A DNA stretch of 64,000 nucleotides, from assembly GCF_000264945.2 (NCBI RefSeq), contig NZ_CP013070.1, positions 3,490,501 through 3,554,500 of the forward strand, written 5' to 3'. This stretch comes from Sphingobium indicum B90A (GTDB lineage: Bacteria > Pseudomonadota > Alphaproteobacteria > Sphingomonadales > Sphingomonadaceae). The notes below the pieces were generated by a model that saw nothing but the letters and a program-made list of their open reading frames with translations, had not been told where the DNA came from and did not search any database. A program made the translations under genes and the position numbers. Below are positions 60,356-64,000 of the stretch, piece by piece; the first letter of the stretch is position 1, and each line of letters begins with the position of its first letter.

Positions 60356-61824
60356 GGCGCCCCACAGCCTCCTGAGGCAGGCGGGACGTTTATGGCAATC
60401 GGCTGGATGGCTGGCGGATGCCATCCCCCCTCCGCCGCCTTTGCCTTGGGCCGGTAAAGGCGCATCATCAGCATGAATGGTTCGCGCGGAGCGGGCAGCC
60501 AGTTCGCCCGCTTGTCCGCGCCGGGATCGTCATTCTGGATGAGAAGGCGAAGCGATCCGTCCGGCCCATAGGCAAGGCCCGGCGTCCGGTCGCCGATCGA
60601 GTAGCGATCGATCGGATTGGCGGCCAGAAAACCTTTCTCATAATAGAGCGTGATGGACCAGAAGCCGTCCACCGGCGGCAGATCCTGCTTGCGAAAGCAC
60701 AGGGCGTAGTTGTTCCGACCGTCGAGCTGTCGCCCCTGCGCATCGAGATGGGCGACCGGATAAAGCGCTTCGCCCTTGTCCAGCACATAGATCTGGTCCA
60801 TCGCCACGGCTGCGCGCAACAGGAAGTCCCGGCCGAAGCGGGAGCCGGCGTAGCTGGTCGACCAGCCGCCCGAAAGCGTGCCGAGATGACGCGTCTTCTC
60901 CCGAATGATGGCAAGGCCATCGGCGACGCCACGCTCGATGGCTGCACGCTCGTCCGGCGGCAGATGCGCGTAGCGGAAGCCGTTTTCGACGGTGAGGCCG
61001 ATCCGGCGCAGGGATGCGACCAGGCCGGCATCCTCTTTCGATACGCGCCAGTCTTCAAGCACCGTGCCCAGGCTGGCCAGGAGCTTCAGGCCATCGGGCA
61101 CGTCCTTCCTGTCGCCCGCCAGGGCGCGCTGCGATGTTATCGGCGCTTCGGTCAGGCGTCCCCTCTCAGACCATTGGTGCAGCCTTATCGCATCCTGAAG
61201 GCGATGTACGTTCGGTAGGTCCTGCGATCCGTCGACGAGGATGCGTCCCGCCACCATGAGGTAGCGCTGCGCGCTGCGGACGACTTTTACGCCCTTCGGG
61301 ATTTCTCCGCGATAGTCCGGCCCGACGATGAAGATCGGCGGAAGCCGCCCGCCATGGCTGCTCTGACCATAGGATTGCCGCGTCTCGCTGTCGGCGTCGC
61401 CGAACTGAAAGACATAGTAGCGTGTCCCGAAGTCCGGCGTGTCGAGCTGAAACGGCCCTGCCTGCATGTCCAGGAAGGCGAGGCTGTAGAGCGTGTCGTT
61501 GTTCGGCGCGACGCCGATCCGCGTGTCGGGTCCGGCAAGGTCGCGCGCCTGCCCGATCCGGTTGATCGGCGCGGTGGCGAGCGTCGTCGGGCGAGGTGCG
61601 AAAGGATGCTCCGGCTGGGTTGCCTTCTGCCGCAACTGCGCCGCCCGAACCAGGGGGTAGCCCCAGACAGTGGCGCGGACGGCCAGCGTGTAAGAGTCGG
61701 TGCTTGCGCCGGCAAATATCTGCCGCGTGTTCGTCGCGTTTGGGAGCGGCCCTGCCTGGAGCGGCTGGGCAACGACGCTCAGCAGAAAGGCGAACAACAG
61801 CATGAGAGAACGGACTGGCGGCAT
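60352..61824 (-). CDS. exported DUF1254/DUF1214 protein, second copy
   Basis: 490 residues, signal peptide ending PLQAGP. DUF1254 motif AVRATVWGYPLVRAAQLRQK and VAPNNDTLYSLAFLDMQAGP; DUF1214 part VDGFWSITLYYEKGFL, IDRYSIGDRTPGL. A paralogue of 47022 with the same domain order but diverged sequence, next to a transporter. The last residues (SGGCGAP) and the stop come from the edge of the MITE-like element, so the natural C terminus may have been altered slightly. Confidence 0.85.
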   Translation of the reverse strand: MPPVRSLMLLFAFLLSVVAQPLQAGPLPNATNTRQIFAGASTDSYTLAVRATVWGYPLVRAAQLRQKATQPEHPFAPRPTTLATAPINRIGQARDLAGPDTRIGVAPNNDTLYSLAFLDMQAGPFQLDTPDFGTRYYVFQFGDADSETRQSYGQSSHGGRLPPIFIVGPDYRGEIPKGVKVVRSAQRYLMVAGRILVDGSQDLPNVHRLQDAIRLHQWSERGRLTEAPITSQRALAGDRKDVPDGLKLLASLGTVLEDWRVSKEDAGLVASLRRIGLTVENGFRYAHLPPDERAAIERGVADGLAIIREKTRHLGTLSGGWSTSYAGSRFGRDFLLRAAVAMDQIYVLDKGEALYPVAHLDAQGRQLDGRNNYALCFRKQDLPPVDGFWSITLYYEKGFLAANPIDRYSIGDRTPGLAYGPDGSLRLLIQNDDPGADKRANWLPAPREPFMLMMRLYRPKAKAAEGGWHPPAIQPIAINVPPASGGCGAP

Positions 61825-61831
61825 GGAAGGT

Positions 61832-63130
61832 TCAATGCTCCTTGAGATCTCCCGCGTAGAAGCGGGATGCCCAGGCGATGCTGCCGGCGCCCGCGAGCGA
61901 GAACAGCACCACGGCCGACAGCGCGTAACGCAGCGATGTGTCCTGCATCCCTTCCGCCGCCGCCAGATGATCGCTGAGGAACCCCGTCACCGCCGGCCCC
62001 AGGCCCAGCCCGAACAGGTTGAAGACCAGCAGGGTCACGGCCGAGGTCAATGCCCGGATGCGCGGCGGGACGACAGACTGCGGGACGCCTATGATCGGGC
62101 CGTAATAGAAGAACATCAGCATGGTCGCCAGGAAGCCGAACGCCAGCGACGCCGTCAGCGAAGGGATCAGGAACTGGACCAGCGCGGCGGGGACCATCAG
62201 GAGCATCGCGGCGGCGCTCACCCAGACGCGGCCCGCCGGATTGCGCGATCCCGCCGCGTCCGACAGGCGGCCACCCAGATAGATGCCGATGCCGCCGCCC
62301 AGCCCGTTCATCAGCGCCAGCCAGGAGGCGACGTCGGCAAGCGGCATCTGGTGGACGCGCATGTAGAAGGGCGCGGACCAGCTCATCATCGCATATTGGG
62401 CGAAGGCATGAAGGGTCGTGCCGATCAGCATGTAGCGATAGGTCCGCAGCCGCCACAGGAAGCGCATGGCTTCGCCGAGGGGCGGCGCTTTTTCCGTTCT
62501 CGCGGAAAGGCCCGACCCCGTCCGCGCAGGTTCCCGCACGAGCAGCAGGACGAGCGGCGCCAGGGCCAGCCCCGCGACGCCGATCACCCCGAAGGCGAGA
62601 CGCCACCCCAGCGCGGCGGCGATCCAGCCGCCCGATGCATAGCCGAGCATGATCCCGGCCGGGAGCGCCAGTCCCCACAGGGCAAGCGCCGTGACCCGCT
62701 TTTCGGGCGGGTAGTAATCGGCGATGATGGAATGGGAAGCGGGCACGGAACCGGCTTCCCCCAGCGCGACGCCGATGCGGAACGCGACCAGCGAGCCGAA
62801 GCCGGTCGCCAGGCCCGAAAGCGCGGTCATGCCGCTCCAGGTGGCGAGCGAGGCGGCGATGATGTTGCGGCGATTGAAGCGGTCCGCCAGCCGCGCGATG
62901 GGAACGGACAGCGTCGCGTAGAACAGCGCGAAGGCAAGGCCGGTGAGCAGTCCGAGCTGACCGTCGCTCAGCCCCAGCTCGCGCTTGATCGGTTCCTGAA
63001 GCACCGACAGGACCGTGCGATCGATATAGTTGAACATCGACACCAGCCCCAGCATGACCAGCATCGTCCGGCGCAACCCGGCGGCGGAGGTCGTCGGCGG
63101 GGCGGTGAGTCCGATGGGAGGGCTGTTCAT
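61832..63130 (-). CDS. MFS transporter (Spinster-like)
   Basis: 432 residues with twelve membrane segments of the major facilitator fold. NYIDRTVLSVLQEPIKRELG begins it, and the MFS signature is seen in PIARLADRFNRRNIIAASLA; LGEAGSVPASHSIIADYYPP is typical of the Spns/Spinster-like branch common in sphingomonads. Seven bases upstream of the DUF1254 gene, so co-transcribed. Probably transports the growth substrate across the inner membrane. Confidence 0.87.
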   Translation of the reverse strand: MNSPPIGLTAPPTTSAAGLRRTMLVMLGLVSMFNYIDRTVLSVLQEPIKRELGLSDGQLGLLTGLAFALFYATLSVPIARLADRFNRRNIIAASLATWSGMTALSGLATGFGSLVAFRIGVALGEAGSVPASHSIIADYYPPEKRVTALALWGLALPAGIMLGYASGGWIAAALGWRLAFGVIGVAGLALAPLVLLLVREPARTGSGLSARTEKAPPLGEAMRFLWRLRTYRYMLIGTTLHAFAQYAMMSWSAPFYMRVHQMPLADVASWLALMNGLGGGIGIYLGGRLSDAAGSRNPAGRVWVSAAAMLLMVPAALVQFLIPSLTASLAFGFLATMLMFFYYGPIIGVPQSVVPPRIRALTSAVTLLVFNLFGLGLGPAVTGFLSDHLAAAEGMQDTSLRYALSAVVLFSLAGAGSIAWASRFYAGDLKEH

Positions 63131-63232
63131 GCGACTACCTCTTTAAAGGCTCTTTGATTGAAGGGAGGCCCGCTTGGGCGGGCCTCCCCGAATTATCGAA
63201 CTTCCCTCGCCGGTGGTCCGCTTGGCAATCCC

Positions 63233-64000
63233 TCAGAATTTGAAACGAACCCCCGCCGTGAGCGTGCGCCCGGCGACGTTGTAGAGCGTGAACAGCGTCG
63301 GATAGAGAAGGCCCGGCGCGGCGGCCGCGGCCACCAGCGGCGGCTTGCGGTCGAACAGGTTGGTGGCTGTCACGAACAGCTCCGGTTCTCCGCGGACGTC
63401 GAACTTATAGGATGCCGTGGCGTCGGTATAGAAGACCGGCTTGATCGCCGGGACAGCATAAAAGGACGTCGGATCGTTCTTGAGGTTGCCGATGGTCACC
63501 TTGCCGATCATCGATTCCTGCACGAACAGCGTCAGGCCGCCATTGGTGTAATTGGCGCTGAGCGTGCCCCTGAACTTGGGATAGGCATAGCCCGTCTGGC
63601 TGTTGACGCCATGGCCGGCATAATCGATCACCGGCGCGATGGAATTGGTCTGAGACTTGTAGCGGTCGAGATAGTTGGCGAAAGCGCGCAGCGCGAGTTC
63701 GCCATCGCCCAGCTTGGTTCGGTACGACATGGTGATGTCGAGGCCGCTGGTGCGCAGGAAGCTGATGTTCTGCGTGATGAGGCTCACCGAAATCGGATAG
63801 TTGGCGGGTGAGCGATCGCTGAACGGCAGCGGCCTTTCGATAAGAGCGCATGTCGGCGACGTGCCGTTCGACGTTTCGCACTCGTTGACGACATCGTTCA
63901 GCCCCTGCGTGGCGATGGCGCCCTTTATCTTGAGGTCGTAATAATCGACCGAAACGTCGAAGCCGGGCAGGAAACTGGGGCTGAGGACCACGCCCGCGGC
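63233..64000 (-). CDS. TonB-dependent receptor, C-terminal part (runs off the window)
   Basis: About 255 residues of the barrel end. SVDYYDLKIKGAIATQG, LDITMSYRTKLGDGELALRA, VTATNLFDRKPP and the closing GRTLTAGVRFKF with a terminal phenylalanine are characteristic. The N-terminal plug and the start lie beyond the right edge. Located upstream of the MFS gene on the same strand, it probably takes up the substrate of the cluster. Confidence 0.87.
   Translation of the reverse strand, partial: AAGVVLSPSFLPGFDVSVDYYDLKIKGAIATQGLNDVVNECETSNGTSPTCALIERPLPFSDRSPANYPISVSLITQNISFLRTSGLDITMSYRTKLGDGELALRAFANYLDRYKSQTNSIAPVIDYAGHGVNSQTGYAYPKFRGTLSANYTNGGLTLFVQESMIGKVTIGNLKNDPTSFYAVPAIKPVFYTDATASYKFDVRGEPELFVTATNLFDRKPPLVAAAAAPGLLYPTLFTLYNVAGRTLTAGVRFKF

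Overview
The window looks like chromosome (or a large replicon) of a sphingomonad-type alphaproteobacterium. Evidence: high GC, several long TonB-dependent receptors, an Entner-Doudoroff edd-glk-eda operon, LuxR-type regulators, and a relaxase/TraF/DUF736 conjugation set of the kind common in Sphingobium, Novosphingobium and Sphingopyxis. This assignment is inferred from gene content only. No rRNA, tRNA or CRISPR array was recognised.

Layout. (1) 1-6.1 kb: sugar catabolism (edd cut by the left edge, glk, eda) and a TonB receptor. (2) 6.2-17.3 kb: a decayed integrative/conjugative element with LuxR regulator, DUF4365 cargo, DUF736, HTH, TraF-like S26 peptidase, lytic transglycosylase and relaxase. 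It is followed by a broken gene, an S24 repressor, a short RadC-type protein and a membrane-bound LuxR-type protein; no coupling protein or type IV secretion genes are present. (3) 17.5-20.3 kb: a second TonB receptor. (4) 20.3-34.2 kb: a defence and nucleotide-metabolism island. It holds an integrase remnant, a small-protein/nucleotidyltransferase pair whose second gene has no canonical start, and a complete type II CBASS (CD-NTase, Cap2, Cap3, plus a divergent Cap15-like effector). It also holds a coupled pair of a membrane-anchored dCTP-deaminase/dUTPase-fold protein and a PD-(D/E)XK-like protein. Last comes an unusual seven-gene minus-strand operon read from a visible promoter/operator: small protein, XRE repressor, ImmA/IrrE protease, thymidylate-synthase-like enzyme, 5-hmdU-kinase helical/aGPT-PPlase-like protein, and MazG-like pyrophosphohydrolase (six recognised genes; an extra acpS converges on its end). 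(5) 33.9-44.3 kb: HEPN-like gene, P4-type integrase, many small secreted or membrane orphan proteins with four copies of a dispersed ~120-bp repeat, an SbcC C-terminal fragment, a KTSC-like protein and a solo OLD-family nuclease.

(6) 44.3-64 kb: a GC-rich catabolic regulon for a CoA-activated, probably polycyclic or branched aliphatic acid (steroid-like substrate is a guess). A minus operon (two SDRs, ACAD10/11-type dehydrogenase, DUF1254 protein, APH-type kinase, PaaG-like crotonase, DUF2889) and a plus operon (DUF35, SCP-x-type thiolase, ACAD, thiolase, ACAD, SDR) flank a TetR gene. The same CGACCG-N2-CGGTCG palindrome stands at four promoters, so one repressor probably controls the whole set. 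A 172-bp MITE-like element closes the plus operon. A second DUF1254 protein, an MFS transporter and a TonB receptor cut by the right edge probably provide uptake.

Best candidates for undescribed biology: the XRE/ImmA-controlled thymidylate-synthase/hmdU-kinase-like/MazG operon, and the dUTPase-fold membrane protein paired with a PD-(D/E)XK-like partner next to CBASS.
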